From Thalassotalea_B sp049613795 (GTDB taxonomy: Bacteria > Pseudomonadota > Gammaproteobacteria > Enterobacterales > Alteromonadaceae): 52,788 nt of DNA. The stretch lies in contig JBMZCX010000008.1 of assembly GCA_049613795.1 (NCBI GenBank), positions 1 to 52,788 of the forward strand, read 5' to 3'. Positions 1 through 8,611 of this stretch are shown one piece after another. Positions within the stretch are counted from its first letter, which is position 1, and every line of letters starts with the position of its first letter. Under the pieces are notes generated by a model. That model ran no database searches. It worked only from the letters and a program-made list of their open reading frames with translations, and was not told where the DNA came from. A program made the position numbers and the translations under genes.

Positions 1-29
1 AAATATTAAATAATAAATGTTATTTGTAC

Positions 30-58
30 TTGCCATCCCCTTATCCTTCGAGTAGAAT
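30..58 (+). promoter_or_regulatory. sigma-70 promoter of rplU-rpmA
   Basis: TTGCCA at 30-35 and TAGAAT at 53-58 are separated by 17 bp, a near-consensus housekeeping promoter. A GC-rich stretch (CGCGCCC) follows the -10 element, the discriminator type associated with stringent control of ribosomal operons. The rpsP operon promoter at 19759-19786 has a very similar -10 and discriminator. Confidence 0.8.
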
Positions 59-116
59 TCGCGCCCTATATTTTTAAATTTATGCGTTTAATAAATGAAC
101 GCAGTACGGAGTAGCT

Positions 117-428
117 ATGTACGCGGTATTCCAAAGCGGTGGTAAACAGCATCGTGTAACTGAAGGCCAAACAGTTCGTTTAGAAAAAATTGAACTTGAA
201 ATTGGTGCTGCAGTAGAATTCGAAAACGTTTTAATGATCGCCGATGGCGAGAACATCAATGTAGGCGCGCCTTACATTGCTGGTGGTAAAGTTGTGGCTG
301 AAGTTGTAACTCAAGGTCGTGGCGATAAAGTTAAGATTGTTAAATTCAAACGTCGTAAGCATTCACGCAAACAAGCGGGCCATCGCCAATGGTTCACTGA
401 AGTGAAAATTACTGGTATTAACGGCTAA
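117..428 (+). CDS. rplU: 50S ribosomal protein L21
   Basis: Encodes the large-subunit protein L21, which binds 23S rRNA. The 103-residue product has the usual L21 length and the typical start MYAVFQSGGKQHRV, and a basic C-terminal half (KIVKFKRRKHSRKQAGHR) that contacts rRNA. The ATG follows a GGAG ribosome binding site. It is followed after 17 bp by rpmA, the conserved rplU-rpmA operon, with obgE downstream as in most gammaproteobacteria. A strong promoter lies directly upstream. Identification is secure. Confidence 0.97.
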   Translation: MYAVFQSGGKQHRVTEGQTVRLEKIELEIGAAVEFENVLMIADGENINVGAPYIAGGKVVAEVVTQGRGDKVKIVKFKRRKHSRKQAGHRQWFTEVKITGING

Positions 429-445
429 TTTAGGAGCGATTCAAA

Positions 446-703
446 ATGGCACATAAGAAGGCAGCAGGTAGTACCAAGAATGGTCGTGATTCAGAAAGCA
501 AACGTTTAGGTGTTAAGCGTTTTGGTGGAGAATCAGTATTAGCAGGTAACATTATTGTTCGTCAACGTGGTACTAAGTTCCACGCTGGTAACAACATGGG
601 TATCGGTAAAGACCACACATTATTCGCATTAACTGACGGTAAAGTTCAGTTTGACGTGAAAGGTGCTAACAACCGCAAATTCGTAAGTATTGTTGCTGAA
701 TAA
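446..703 (+). CDS. rpmA: 50S ribosomal protein L27
   Basis: Encodes L27, whose flexible N-terminus reaches the peptidyl-transferase centre. The 85-residue product begins MAHKKAAGSTKNGRDS, the standard N-terminus of proteobacterial L27, with no cleavable N-terminal extension of the Firmicutes type. It is the second gene of the rplU-rpmA operon, preceded by an AGGAG ribosome binding site and followed by a strong intrinsic terminator at 722-753, so obgE is probably transcribed mainly from its own promoter. Confidence 0.97.
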   Translation: MAHKKAAGSTKNGRDSESKRLGVKRFGGESVLAGNIIVRQRGTKFHAGNNMGIGKDHTLFALTDGKVQFDVKGANNRKFVSIVAE

Positions 704-721
704 TAATACTTAACCGATTTG

Positions 722-753
722 AAAAACCCTGCGTTAAAGCAGGGTTTTTTTTT
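722..753 (+). terminator. intrinsic terminator of rplU-rpmA
   Basis: The stem AAAACCCTGC (723-732) pairs with GCAGGGTTTT (739-748) around a 6-nt loop, and the transcript continues with a long U tract. It lies 19 bp past the rpmA stop codon. Confidence 0.92.
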
Positions 754-804
754 GGCTTGATCATGATGATGATCACGCCATAGATAAAATTTAACCATGG
801 ATTG

Positions 805-834
805 TTATTGTTCGCGACAAAAATCGCTTATAAT
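805..834 (+). promoter_or_regulatory. probable promoter of obgE
   Basis: A perfect TATAAT at 829-834 follows TTATTG (805-810) with an 18-bp spacer; TTGTTC at 808 is an alternative -35 with a short spacer. The position, about 40 bp before the obgE start and after the rpmA terminator, supports an independent promoter. Confidence 0.55.
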
Positions 835-872
835 AGCAGCATAGTAACTATTCTGGAGTGTGTTAAAACACC

Positions 873-2036
873 ATGAAATTTGTTGATGAAGTTGAAATTA
901 GGGTTGAAGCTGGCGACGGCGGCAATGGCTGTGTAAGTTTTCGTAAAGAAAAATACATAGAATTTGGTGGCCCTAATGGCGGAGACGGCGGCGATGGTGG
1001 CGACGTTTACCTTATTGCTGACGAAAGTTTAAATACCTTAATTGATTATCAATTTGAACGTTTTCATCGTGCTAAACGTGGTGAAAATGGCAAAAGCCGT
1101 GACTGTACTGGTAAAGGTGCTGACGATTTATACTTAAAGGTGCCTGTAGGTACTCGTGCCGTTGACGTTGATACCGACGAGCAACTTGGCGATCTTACGC
1201 AGCATGAGCAAAAGCTTTTAGTGGCTAAAGGTGGTTGGCACGGTTTAGGTAATACGCGTTTTAAAAGTAGCACGAACCGCGCACCTCGCCAGAAAACTGA
1301 TGGTACGCCGGGCGAAATTCGTAACATTAAATTAGAATTATTGTTATTAGCTGATGTTGGTTTATTAGGTTTGCCTAACGCGGGTAAATCAACCTTAATT
1401 CGTAGTGTTTCTGCAGCAAAACCAAAAGTGGCCGACTATCCATTTACCACCTTAGTGCCTAATTTAGGTGTGGTGCGTTTAAATGCAGAGCGCAGTTTTG
1501 TGATTGCTGATATTCCAGGGTTGATAGAAGGCGCTGCCGATGGTGCTGGTTTAGGTACGCAGTTCTTAAAACATTTAGAACGTTGTCGTATTTTATTGCA
1601 CCTTGTTGATATTATGCCCGTCGATGGTTCAGATCCCGTTGAAAATGCCAAAACCATTATTAACGAATTAGAGCAGCATTCAGGCAAGCTTGCAGGCAAG
1701 CCTCGTTGGTTAGTGTTTAATAAGCTTGATCTTATGTTTGAAGATGAAGCGAAAGAAATAACAGATCGCATTATTGAAGCACTTGACTGGCAAGGCCCTG
1801 TTCATAGTATTTCAGCCTTTAATAAATTAGGTACTGAAGCGCTTAGTAATGAAGTAATGGATTTTATTGAAACATTACCTGATGTGGAAGACGAGCTTAG
1901 TCCAGAAGATAAAACCGTTGAATTCAAGTGGGACACATACCACCAAGACGCTGTGAGCGAGCTTGAAGATGATCTTGACGACGATGAAGATTGGGATGAA
2001 GACGACTACGACGTTGAAGTTGAATACCGTCGCTAA
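873..2036 (+). CDS. obgE: Obg/CgtA GTPase, ribosome assembly
   Basis: Encodes the essential P-loop GTPase Obg (CgtA), which acts in late 50S subunit assembly and links to the stringent response. The 387-residue protein has the glycine-rich N-terminal Obg fold (about 1-158, with GGPNGGDGGDGGD at 32-44). The G domain follows: G1 GLPNAGKST at 166-174, G2 FTTL at 191-194, G3 DIPG at 213-216, NKLD at 283-286 and SAF at 314-316. A very acidic tail (about 365-385) is typical of gammaproteobacterial Obg. It lies directly after rplU-rpmA, its conserved neighbour, and is followed by a strong terminator. Confidence 0.97.
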   Translation: MKFVDEVEIRVEAGDGGNGCVSFRKEKYIEFGGPNGGDGGDGGDVYLIADESLNTLIDYQFERFHRAKRGENGKSRDCTGKGADDLYLKVPVGTRAVDVDTDEQLGDLTQHEQKLLVAKGGWHGLGNTRFKSSTNRAPRQKTDGTPGEIRNIKLELLLLADVGLLGLPNAGKSTLIRSVSAAKPKVADYPFTTLVPNLGVVRLNAERSFVIADIPGLIEGAADGAGLGTQFLKHLERCRILLHLVDIMPVDGSDPVENAKTIINELEQHSGKLAGKPRWLVFNKLDLMFEDEAKEITDRIIEALDWQGPVHSISAFNKLGTEALSNEVMDFIETLPDVEDELSPEDKTVEFKWDTYHQDAVSELEDDLDDDEDWDEDDYDVEVEYRR

Positions 2037-2056
2037 TTACTTGTTAGATATTTTTG

Positions 2057-2086
2057 AAGGCGTAGCAGTAATGCTACGCCTTTTTT
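2057..2086 (+). terminator. intrinsic terminator of obgE
   Basis: GGCGTAGCA (2059-2067) pairs with TGCTACGCC (2072-2080) around the 4-nt loop GTAA, followed by TTTTTT. It lies 20 bp beyond the obgE stop codon. Confidence 0.93.
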
Positions 2087-2133
2087 GTATTTTGAATTGG
2101 GTATATTAGTCGTCACTGTATTAATTGGTGTTA

Positions 2134-2151
2134 GTTTACGTAAACGTTAAA
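2134..2151. promoter_or_regulatory. palindromic operator, possibly LiuR-like
   Basis: A perfect 12-bp palindrome GTTTACGTAAAC (2134-2145) continues into GTTAAA, giving TTTACGTAAACGTTAAA about 100 bp upstream of an acyl-CoA dehydrogenase. From memory this resembles sites of MerR-type LiuR regulators of branched-chain amino acid and fatty acid catabolism in Alteromonadales. The palindrome is seen directly; the regulator is inferred. Confidence 0.4.
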
Positions 2152-2248
2152 TAAATGATGATCATCTTTATATCTTTGTTTAATATATAGTACCTGTAGC
2201 GATACGCCCTATTTACCTAATGAACCCTGTTAATAGCGAGACTAAAAA

Positions 2249-3406
2249 ATGAACCTTTCGTTAACCGAAGAACAAATGATGATTCAAGACATGGCGAAGA
2301 AATTTGCGGAAACTGAACTAGCACCTGTTGCTGCTCAGCTTGATGAAACACTTGATCAAACGATATTTTTAGCTAATTTAGCAAAGTTAACTGAACTTGG
2401 CTTTATGGGGCTTAATATCAAAGCTGAATATGGCGGTGTTGAAGCAGGAAGCGTGGCATTTAGTTTAGCAATTACTGAAATTGCTAAGGCTTGCGCCTCC
2501 ACAGCGGTTACCACGTCAGTAACTAATATGGTTGCTGAAGTTATTCAAGCTATTGGTAGTGAAACGCAAAAGCAGAATTATTTACCGAAGCTGTGCGGTG
2601 GTGAATATAAAGCAGGCGGCTTTTGTTTAACTGAGGGTAGTGCAGGATCTGATCCTGCGGGAATGAAAACCACAGCGGTTAAAGAAGGCAACGATTATAT
2701 TATTAATGGCAGCAAACTCTTTATTACCAGTGCTAGTTTTGCTGATCTGTTTGTTGTTTGGGCTGTAACTGACGCTACAGCTGCCAAAGGTAAAGGAATA
2801 TCGTGCTTTTTAGTTGAAGCAAATACTCCTGGCATTAGTGTTGCTAAAGCAGAAGAAAAAATGGGACAAAAAGCGTCACCCACGAACGAAGTACATTTTG
2901 AAAACTGCCGAGTACCGGCTTCAGCACTAATGGGAATTGAAAATAAAGGCTTTTCAGTCGCTGTTGGTGAGCTTGCAGGTGGGAGAATTGGCATAGGTTC
3001 GTTGGCCTTAGGCGTTGGCATGGCAGCTATGGATTATGCACGTCAGCACTTACTTGAGCGTAAACAATTTGGCCAGCCATTAGCTAATTTTCAAGGATTA
3101 CAGTGGATGCTTGCTGAGCGCTACACTGAATTAGAAGCTGCACGTTTGTTATTAATGCAAGCCGCTTACACTAAAGAGCAAGGCTTACCGTTTGGTATGG
3201 CAGCATCTATGGCTAAACTTTTTGCCAGTGAAAAAGCCAACAAGGCTTGCTACGACGCACTGCAAATGATGGGTGGCTCTGGTTATATTAAAGAATACCC
3301 ACTAGAGCGCTATGCAAGAGATGTGCGTGTCACTTCAATTTATGAAGGGACAAGTGAGATTCAAAAAGTGATAATTGCGCGTGAGCTATTAAAGCAAGTA
3401 AGCTAA
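2249..3406 (+). CDS. acyl-CoA dehydrogenase family protein
   Basis: FAD-dependent acyl-CoA dehydrogenase that would introduce a C2-C3 double bond in an acyl-CoA and pass electrons to electron-transfer flavoprotein. The 385-residue protein has the full three-domain length. Visible motifs are CLTEGSAGSDPAGM (FAD/substrate loop), the mid-chain ERKQFGQPLANFQ signature, MMGGSGYIKEYPLERYARD, and IYEGTSEIQ near the end, where E366 is the likely catalytic base of short-chain/butyryl-type enzymes. Substrate chain length cannot be fixed from sequence; short or branched chain is likely. It stands alone, convergent with the downstream diguanylate cyclase, with a palindromic operator candidate upstream. 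Confidence 0.88.
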   Translation: MNLSLTEEQMMIQDMAKKFAETELAPVAAQLDETLDQTIFLANLAKLTELGFMGLNIKAEYGGVEAGSVAFSLAITEIAKACASTAVTTSVTNMVAEVIQAIGSETQKQNYLPKLCGGEYKAGGFCLTEGSAGSDPAGMKTTAVKEGNDYIINGSKLFITSASFADLFVVWAVTDATAAKGKGISCFLVEANTPGISVAKAEEKMGQKASPTNEVHFENCRVPASALMGIENKGFSVAVGELAGGRIGIGSLALGVGMAAMDYARQHLLERKQFGQPLANFQGLQWMLAERYTELEAARLLLMQAAYTKEQGLPFGMAASMAKLFASEKANKACYDALQMMGGSGYIKEYPLERYARDVRVTSIYEGTSEIQKVIIARELLKQVS

Positions 3407-3458
3407 CTGACTATTTAAAAGTATTCAGCTGGCTTCTCTAATCTAAACCAAGCTCAAT

Positions 3459-4859
3459 TTATTTGACCAGTTGAATACAGTTTTTTCCATTTGCTTTAGC
3501 GTGGTACATTGCTTGATCTGCTTGTTTAAACCAATCGTTAGCCGTAACATTTTTTGCTAATTCAGCAATGCCTATGCTGCAAGTAATGCCTGTAATTTTT
3601 TCTACTGAAATATTTACCATTGTTTGTTGTAATCGTTTAGCGAGTAACTGAGCTTCGTTAATGTCGGTTTCTGGACATAAAATTACAAACTCTTCTCCAC
3701 CCCAGCGCGCTATGCTATCTGTTTCTCTTGAAACTTTAGTAAGTACAGAGGCAATAGATTTCAATACTTCATCTCCAATGAGGTGACCACTTTTGTCATT
3801 AATCGCTTTAAAGTCATCAATGTCGATCATTATCATACAAACGTGCGTTTGATAACGTGCTGCTAATCGAATTTGTTGATCAATAATGGTTGATAAATAA
3901 ACCCTATTGAATAAGCTTGTTAATGGGTCTTTCATGGCAAGTTCTGTTAGCTGTTTATTTTTACTGTCTAGTTCAAGGTGTAGTTTTTCAAGAGCTTTAT
4001 TTTTTTCAGCGAGTACGTGGCCATGTCGGGTGAGTTGTAGATAACGAATAAATAAAATTAAAATGAAAACTAGTAATATACCTCCCACTTGTATTGCTGC
4101 AGTATAATTAGGGGGCTCTTTTACTTTAATGGAAGTTAAGTAGATTGATATTTCTTTACGCTCTGCGGGTGTTATTTGAGCGATAGCCTGATTAAATACA
4201 GGAAGAAGATGTGCCTTATTTTTGGTTATGCCTATGCGTAAACGATCTTCTAAATTGGTAATCCCTGAAATTCTAAGTTCATTATAGTCGTGCAGTTGAA
4301 TAATACGATTTGCCGCATGAAATGAACCAACAAAGTAATCTACTTCCCCATTATTAACTTTTTCTAATCCAATTTTAGCCGTTTTTACGGCAACAATATT
4401 GCTATTGGGGTAGTACTTTTTTAAGTGTTGATGTAGACGATAGTCAGCGACTACAGCAATAGTTTGATCGGTAAGGCCTGATAAATTACCGATTATGGGT
4501 TTATCATAATGGGCGTAAATAGTATTAGGGGCTTGAAAGTAATCATTGCTAAATGCTAGGTAATGTTCACGTTCAGGGCTTGAATTAAGTAAAGGAAGTA
4601 AGTCGCAACGGCCTGTTTTTACAAAGTGAAGGCTTTGTTGCCATGAATTAGTGGGTACAAAAATGAAATTTATTCCCGACTTTTTAGCGATTAAATCAAC
4701 AAATATTTTTGAAATACCCTTATGCTGATTTTCAACAATGGACTCGTATGGTGCCCATTTAGGATCGATACAATAGTTAACCGTTGTTGATTGTGCCGCA
4801 CAATTTAATGCGATGAATAAACCTCCTATCAGTAATGTTTTTTGTAATCTGGTTAGCAC
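3459..4859 (-). CDS. diguanylate cyclase with periplasmic solute-binding domain
   Basis: Predicted membrane-bound diguanylate cyclase making cyclic di-GMP from two GTP. The 466-residue protein has a signal peptide (about 1-22) and a periplasmic SBP_bac_3-type amino-acid-binding-like domain (about 25-250). A transmembrane helix follows (about 254-272), then a short coiled linker and a C-terminal GGDEF domain. The active site is GGEEF at 387-391, and an RETD inhibitory I-site at 378-381 sits the canonical five residues upstream, so the enzyme is probably active and product-inhibited. There is no EAL domain. It is a stand-alone gene convergent with the acyl-CoA dehydrogenase. The ligand is unknown; an amino acid or similar small solute is plausible. 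Confidence 0.88.
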   Translation of the reverse strand: MLTRLQKTLLIGGLFIALNCAAQSTTVNYCIDPKWAPYESIVENQHKGISKIFVDLIAKKSGINFIFVPTNSWQQSLHFVKTGRCDLLPLLNSSPEREHYLAFSNDYFQAPNTIYAHYDKPIIGNLSGLTDQTIAVVADYRLHQHLKKYYPNSNIVAVKTAKIGLEKVNNGEVDYFVGSFHAANRIIQLHDYNELRISGITNLEDRLRIGITKNKAHLLPVFNQAIAQITPAERKEISIYLTSIKVKEPPNYTAAIQVGGILLVFILILFIRYLQLTRHGHVLAEKNKALEKLHLELDSKNKQLTELAMKDPLTSLFNRVYLSTIIDQQIRLAARYQTHVCMIMIDIDDFKAINDKSGHLIGDEVLKSIASVLTKVSRETDSIARWGGEEFVILCPETDINEAQLLAKRLQQTMVNISVEKITGITCSIGIAELAKNVTANDWFKQADQAMYHAKANGKNCIQLVK

Positions 4860-5087
4860 GTTATTTCTCAGCGTTTTAAATGCTAGTAGGTATTGTTATA
4901 TCACTCCACATAAAGAAGTGATCATTTTTTTTATACGGATTGGTATTTGCAGCGGCATAGCTTAAGTTAACTATAGGTGCTTTTTATAAAAAATAAAAAT
5001 ATAAATAAACGTCACTCCCCTTGTTTAACGCGACATTAGTCCCAAAATCATCAAGATAAGAAAACTTTACATCTAACGGAAATACCA

Positions 5088-5936
5088 GTGGCAGACTATC
5101 CTACAGCAATTACTTTAGAGAATTTTCAACAAGTCGTTCTCGAGCAATCAAAATCAATCTTGGTATTAGTTGATTTTTGGGCAGAACAAGTACCTGAAAG
5201 TGTTGAATTAAAAGATAAATTAACCATAAAACTTGCCAATAACAGAGAGACCATTTTATTGGCAACGGTTGATTGTTTAACTCAGCAGCAAATAGCATCA
5301 CAATTTGGCCTGCAAAGCTTACCAACAGCCGTGCTACTTAAAGATGGTCAACCAATTGATGGGATTTCTGGTCCACAAACCGATGAAGCTATTAATGCGT
5401 TTTTAGATAAATATCTACCTAAGGCTGAAGATAATTTTTTAAATGAAGCTAAAGCACAATTATTGCAAGGGCAAGTTAACGAGGCCTATGTGAATGCAAC
5501 CAATGCATACCAGTTAAATAATGAGCGAGCTGACATTAAATTAGTACTCGCTGAAAGTGCTATTCAAATAGGAAAGTTGGCCGAAGCAGAAACGTTGATC
5601 ACCAATATTAAAATGGTTGACCAAGACGGTGACTATCAAGCAATCGTAGCTAAATTGGAATTAGCCACACAAGCCTCAGAATCGCCAGAAATAAAAGCGC
5701 TTGAAGCCGAGCTTAAACAAACGCCAGAAGACGTCGATTTACAGCAAAAACTTGCTGCTCAATATAGCCAAGTTAATCGCAATGAAGAAGCACTTGAAAT
5801 ACTGTTTTCATTAGTTAAAAAAAATGCAGATGAAGGCGAAAGTAAGCGTTTATTATTAGATGTATTAAAAGCATTACCAGAGGGCGACCCTTTGGCTTCT
5901 AAGTATCGCAGAAAATTGTTCTCTATGATGTATTAG
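5088..5936 (+). CDS. cnoX: thioredoxin-like/TPR co-chaperone CnoX (YbbN)
   Basis: Homologue of the CnoX/YbbN chaperedoxin, which holds unfolded proteins and works with GroEL/DnaK. The 282-residue protein has an N-terminal thioredoxin fold (about 1-110) and a C-terminal region of TPR-like helices (about 115-282), the normal layout. The thioredoxin active-site segment reads WAEQVPES (31-38): both cysteines of CxxC are absent, and so is the single cysteine kept in E. coli (SxxC). It therefore cannot do thiol chemistry at this site. The start is GTG with ACGGAA upstream. It is convergent with ubiT. Confidence 0.85.
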   Translation: MADYPTAITLENFQQVVLEQSKSILVLVDFWAEQVPESVELKDKLTIKLANNRETILLATVDCLTQQQIASQFGLQSLPTAVLLKDGQPIDGISGPQTDEAINAFLDKYLPKAEDNFLNEAKAQLLQGQVNEAYVNATNAYQLNNERADIKLVLAESAIQIGKLAEAETLITNIKMVDQDGDYQAIVAKLELATQASESPEIKALEAELKQTPEDVDLQQKLAAQYSQVNRNEEALEILFSLVKKNADEGESKRLLLDVLKALPEGDPLASKYRRKLFSMMY

Positions 5937-6006
5937 CAGCCCCTAGGGTAATAGCTAAAAACTTAAGAGGGGCATTGAGCCTAAATTTATAGAGGCCAAT
6001 ACTCCA

Positions 6007-6546
6007 CTAAACAAGTGTCTTATAGCTTGTTAATGCCTGTTTAATTATCAAAGGTAAAGACTCATGATCTAGGTCATCTAGAAAATTTTTAATTTCTAGT
6101 CCTAATTCAGTGTTCCCTGTAATTAATAACTTGCGTTGAAAGAAAAGCGTATCAGGGTCTACCGTTTGACTAAATAACTGTAATAAGCTGGTACTTTTAG
6201 CCTCAAACGCAACTTCTTCAGCAATATTTGATGTCAGCATCACTTGGCACTTGTGGTGACTATTCATTGCATTAACGCTAATAAAGCAATGATAGCGTGC
6301 ATCTGTAATGGTTATTTTAAGCCATTTTCCCAATAAAAACGCTAATTCCCCTGCGGCTAATTCATCTTTAAATAGATAGTTAATCGCTGTCGTTAAACTT
6401 TTTTCTTGTAATGAGTTGGGTAATAGCGAAAATGGCACTAACGCGCGTTTAGGCGCTAATTCTATATTTTCTCTTAGTTTTTTAGTTATTTTCTCTGTTA
6501 TTGATGTCGGCAATACATGCGATATTTCAGGAAAGCTTATAGCCAT
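6007..6546 (-). CDS. ubiT: ubiquinone biosynthesis accessory factor UbiT (SCP2 domain)
   Basis: SCP2-family lipid-binding protein, homologue of UbiT (YhbT), needed with UbiU and UbiV for oxygen-independent ubiquinone synthesis; it is thought to bind the isoprenoid tail of intermediates. The SCP2-like domain covers roughly residues 30-130. I place the start at 6546 (MAISFPEIS), because CAGGTG lies just upstream; an in-frame ATG at 6564 would add six residues but has no visible ribosome binding site. It is divergent from ubiU, and the shared 158-bp gap carries an FNR-like site, matching the known anaerobic role of the family. Confidence 0.85.
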   Translation of the reverse strand: MAISFPEISHVLPTSITEKITKKLRENIELAPKRALVPFSLLPNSLQEKSLTTAINYLFKDELAAGELAFLLGKWLKITITDARYHCFISVNAMNSHHKCQVMLTSNIAEEVAFEAKSTSLLQLFSQTVDPDTLFFQRKLLITGNTELGLEIKNFLDDLDHESLPLIIKQALTSYKTLV

Positions 6547-6606
6547 AGAACACCTGTTTTTCATTAATTAATCGTCGTATTTTCTATTGAATATTAATGA
6601 TTGGCT

Positions 6607-6620
6607 TTGCGCAAGATCAA
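6607..6620. promoter_or_regulatory. FNR-like site between ubiT and ubiU
   Basis: TTGCGCAAGATCAA matches the FNR consensus TTGAT-N4-ATCAA at eight of ten positions, with a perfect right half-site. It lies in the ubiT/ubiU divergent gap. Anaerobic FNR control of ubiUVT is established in E. coli; its use here is inferred. Confidence 0.5.
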
Positions 6621-6704
6621 TAAAAACGCCGAACAATTTATTTAACATAGCCCGCAATATTTCAACGTCTTAAACGATGACATCATGTCTATTAAGGAAC
6701 AGTT

Positions 6705-7697
6705 GTGGAATTACTTTGCCCTGCAGGAAACTTATCCTCATTAAAAACAGCATTGGATAATGGTGCTGATGCTATCTATATAGGTTTAAAAAATGCAACT
6801 AATGCGCGTCACTTTGCTGGATTGAACTTTACAGACAAAAAGCTTGAGCAAGCGTTGGTATTAGTAAAAGAAAAAGGAAAAAAGCTTCATTTAGCAATTA
6901 ATACTTTTGCCAATGCCGACAACTGGCAGTGCTGGCAAAAAACGGTTGATTTAGCGGCTAAATTAGGTGTTGATGCGCTTATTATTTCAGATATTTCGGT
7001 GTTAGCGTATGCAGCGCAAACATACCCAAACATAGAGTTGCACCTTTCTGTTCAAGCATCGGCAACAAATAGTGAAGCAATAAATTATTATCAGCAAAAC
7101 TTTAATGTTAAACGGGTCGTGCTGCCACGTGTACTTTCTATTCATCAAGTAAAACAACTTGCTCGCTCTACGTCGGTTGAACTTGAAGTTTTTGCTTTTG
7201 GTAGTTTATGTATTATGGCAGAAGGGCGTTGTCATTTGTCGTCATATTTAACTGGAGAGTCTCCAAATATGAATGGGGTGTGCTCTCCTGCAAAGCATGT
7301 ACGCTGGCAAGAAACAACCCAAGGGTTAGAGTCTCGTTTAAATAATATTTTAATTGATGTTTATCAGCCAGATGAGCCTGCGGGTTATCCTACATTATGT
7401 AAAGGGCGCTTTGAAGTAGACGACAACCAATACCATGTTTTAGAAGAGCCAACGAGTTTAAATTCAATGGAACTATTACCAGAGTTAATGGCAATGGGAA
7501 TTGCTGCAGTAAAAATTGAAGGGCGTCAGCGTAGTAATGCTTATGTAAAGTCTGTCACCAGTACATGGCGACAGGCAATTGATAATTGCGCGAATACCAA
7601 TGACTTTTCGATAAAGCCTCGTTGGAATAATGAGTTATCCGCACTTTGTGAAGGCTCTCAAACAACTTTAGGTGCATATCATAAAGAGTGGCAGTAA
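6705..7697 (+). CDS. ubiU: O2-independent ubiquinone hydroxylation protein UbiU (U32 peptidase family)
   Basis: UbiU (YhbU), a peptidase-U32-family protein that with UbiV forms an iron-sulfur complex hydroxylating ubiquinone precursors without oxygen. The product is 330 residues. Cysteines C169, C176, C193 and C232 occupy the same positions as the four [4Fe-4S] ligands reported for E. coli UbiU (CIMAEGRC, GVC, LCKGR contexts). The start is GTG at 6705 behind AAGGAAC. ubiV follows 30 bp downstream in the same direction, and ubiT diverges upstream. Confidence 0.93.
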   Translation: MELLCPAGNLSSLKTALDNGADAIYIGLKNATNARHFAGLNFTDKKLEQALVLVKEKGKKLHLAINTFANADNWQCWQKTVDLAAKLGVDALIISDISVLAYAAQTYPNIELHLSVQASATNSEAINYYQQNFNVKRVVLPRVLSIHQVKQLARSTSVELEVFAFGSLCIMAEGRCHLSSYLTGESPNMNGVCSPAKHVRWQETTQGLESRLNNILIDVYQPDEPAGYPTLCKGRFEVDDNQYHVLEEPTSLNSMELLPELMAMGIAAVKIEGRQRSNAYVKSVTSTWRQAIDNCANTNDFSIKPRWNNELSALCEGSQTTLGAYHKEWQ

Positions 7698-7727
7698 TAC
7701 GGCCAATTCATTAATAAGGATCTTTAT

Positions 7728-8609
7728 ATGAAGTACGCATTAGGGCCAGTTTTATATTTTTGGCCTAAACAGACTATGCAAAATTTTTATCAACAAGCAG
7801 CGAGTAGTGATGCTGATATTATATATTTAGGCGAAACTGTTTGTTCAAAGCGACGAGAACTCAGAGCAAAAGACTACTTAACAATAGCGAAAGAACTGTC
7901 TCATGCCGGTAAGCAAGTCGTTTTATCAACCATGGTGTTGCTCGAAGCTCCCTCTGAATTAAATGAGCTTAAACATTATTGTAATAATGGTGATTTTTTA
8001 GTTGAAGCTAATGATATGGCAGCGGTACAGTTATTGTCGCAAGCTAAATTGCCTTTTGTTGCAGGGAGCGCACTTAATATTTATAACCATCAAACATTAA
8101 AACTGCTCACTAGCCAAGGAATGACACGCTGGTGTATGCCTGTTGAAATGTCAAAAGACAAATTACAAGCAATAGTTGATAAGTGCCAAGAGATTAATAT
8201 TCGAGATGAATTTGAAATTGAGATTGTTGGTTATGGCCACTTACCTTTAGCCTATTCGGCACGTTGTTTTACTGCTCGTTCTGAAAATAGGGCTAAAGAC
8301 GATTGTCAATATTGTTGTATTAACTACCCACAAGGGCGATTAACTAAGAGCCAAGAAGGGGAAAATTTGTTTGTATTAAACGGCATTCAAACCATGTCAG
8401 GCGATTGTTATAACTTAAGTGCTGAGCAAGATAAAATGTACGATCTTGTTGATATTTTTAAGGTAAGCCCTGAAAGTGATGAGGCATTAAATATTATTTC
8501 TCAAATAAAACGTAAACAAGTTATCCCTAAAACTAATAAACATTCCAATGGTTATTGGCATCAACTAGCAGGAATTTCTACCATTGATATTGGCGTAGAC
8601 GTGGAGTAA
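7728..8609 (+). CDS. ubiV: O2-independent ubiquinone hydroxylation protein UbiV (U32 peptidase family)
   Basis: UbiV (YhbV), the smaller U32-family partner of UbiU. The 293-residue product carries C39 and C180 (SARC), with C193, C196 and C197 (DDCQYCC), matching the iron-sulfur ligand pattern C39/C180/C193/C197 reported for E. coli. It is co-directional with ubiU, preceded by an AAGGA ribosome binding site, and almost certainly co-transcribed. Its stop codon lies 2 bp from the end of the convergent moeB gene, leaving no room for a separate terminator. Confidence 0.92.
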   Translation: MKYALGPVLYFWPKQTMQNFYQQAASSDADIIYLGETVCSKRRELRAKDYLTIAKELSHAGKQVVLSTMVLLEAPSELNELKHYCNNGDFLVEANDMAAVQLLSQAKLPFVAGSALNIYNHQTLKLLTSQGMTRWCMPVEMSKDKLQAIVDKCQEINIRDEFEIEIVGYGHLPLAYSARCFTARSENRAKDDCQYCCINYPQGRLTKSQEGENLFVLNGIQTMSGDCYNLSAEQDKMYDLVDIFKVSPESDEALNIISQIKRKQVIPKTNKHSNGYWHQLAGISTIDIGVDVE

Positions 8610-8611
8610 CT

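Noticed and set aside
4900..4938. Hairpin ATCACT/AGTGAT followed by a T run upstream of the diguanylate cyclase gene
   Set aside because: The stem is only 6 bp with an 11-nt loop, and no plus-strand gene precedes it that would need a terminator.
5939..5973. GCCCCT/AGGGGC inverted repeat between cnoX and ubiT
   Set aside because: There is a 6-bp stem with a long loop and no U tract on either strand, so a terminator call is not supported.
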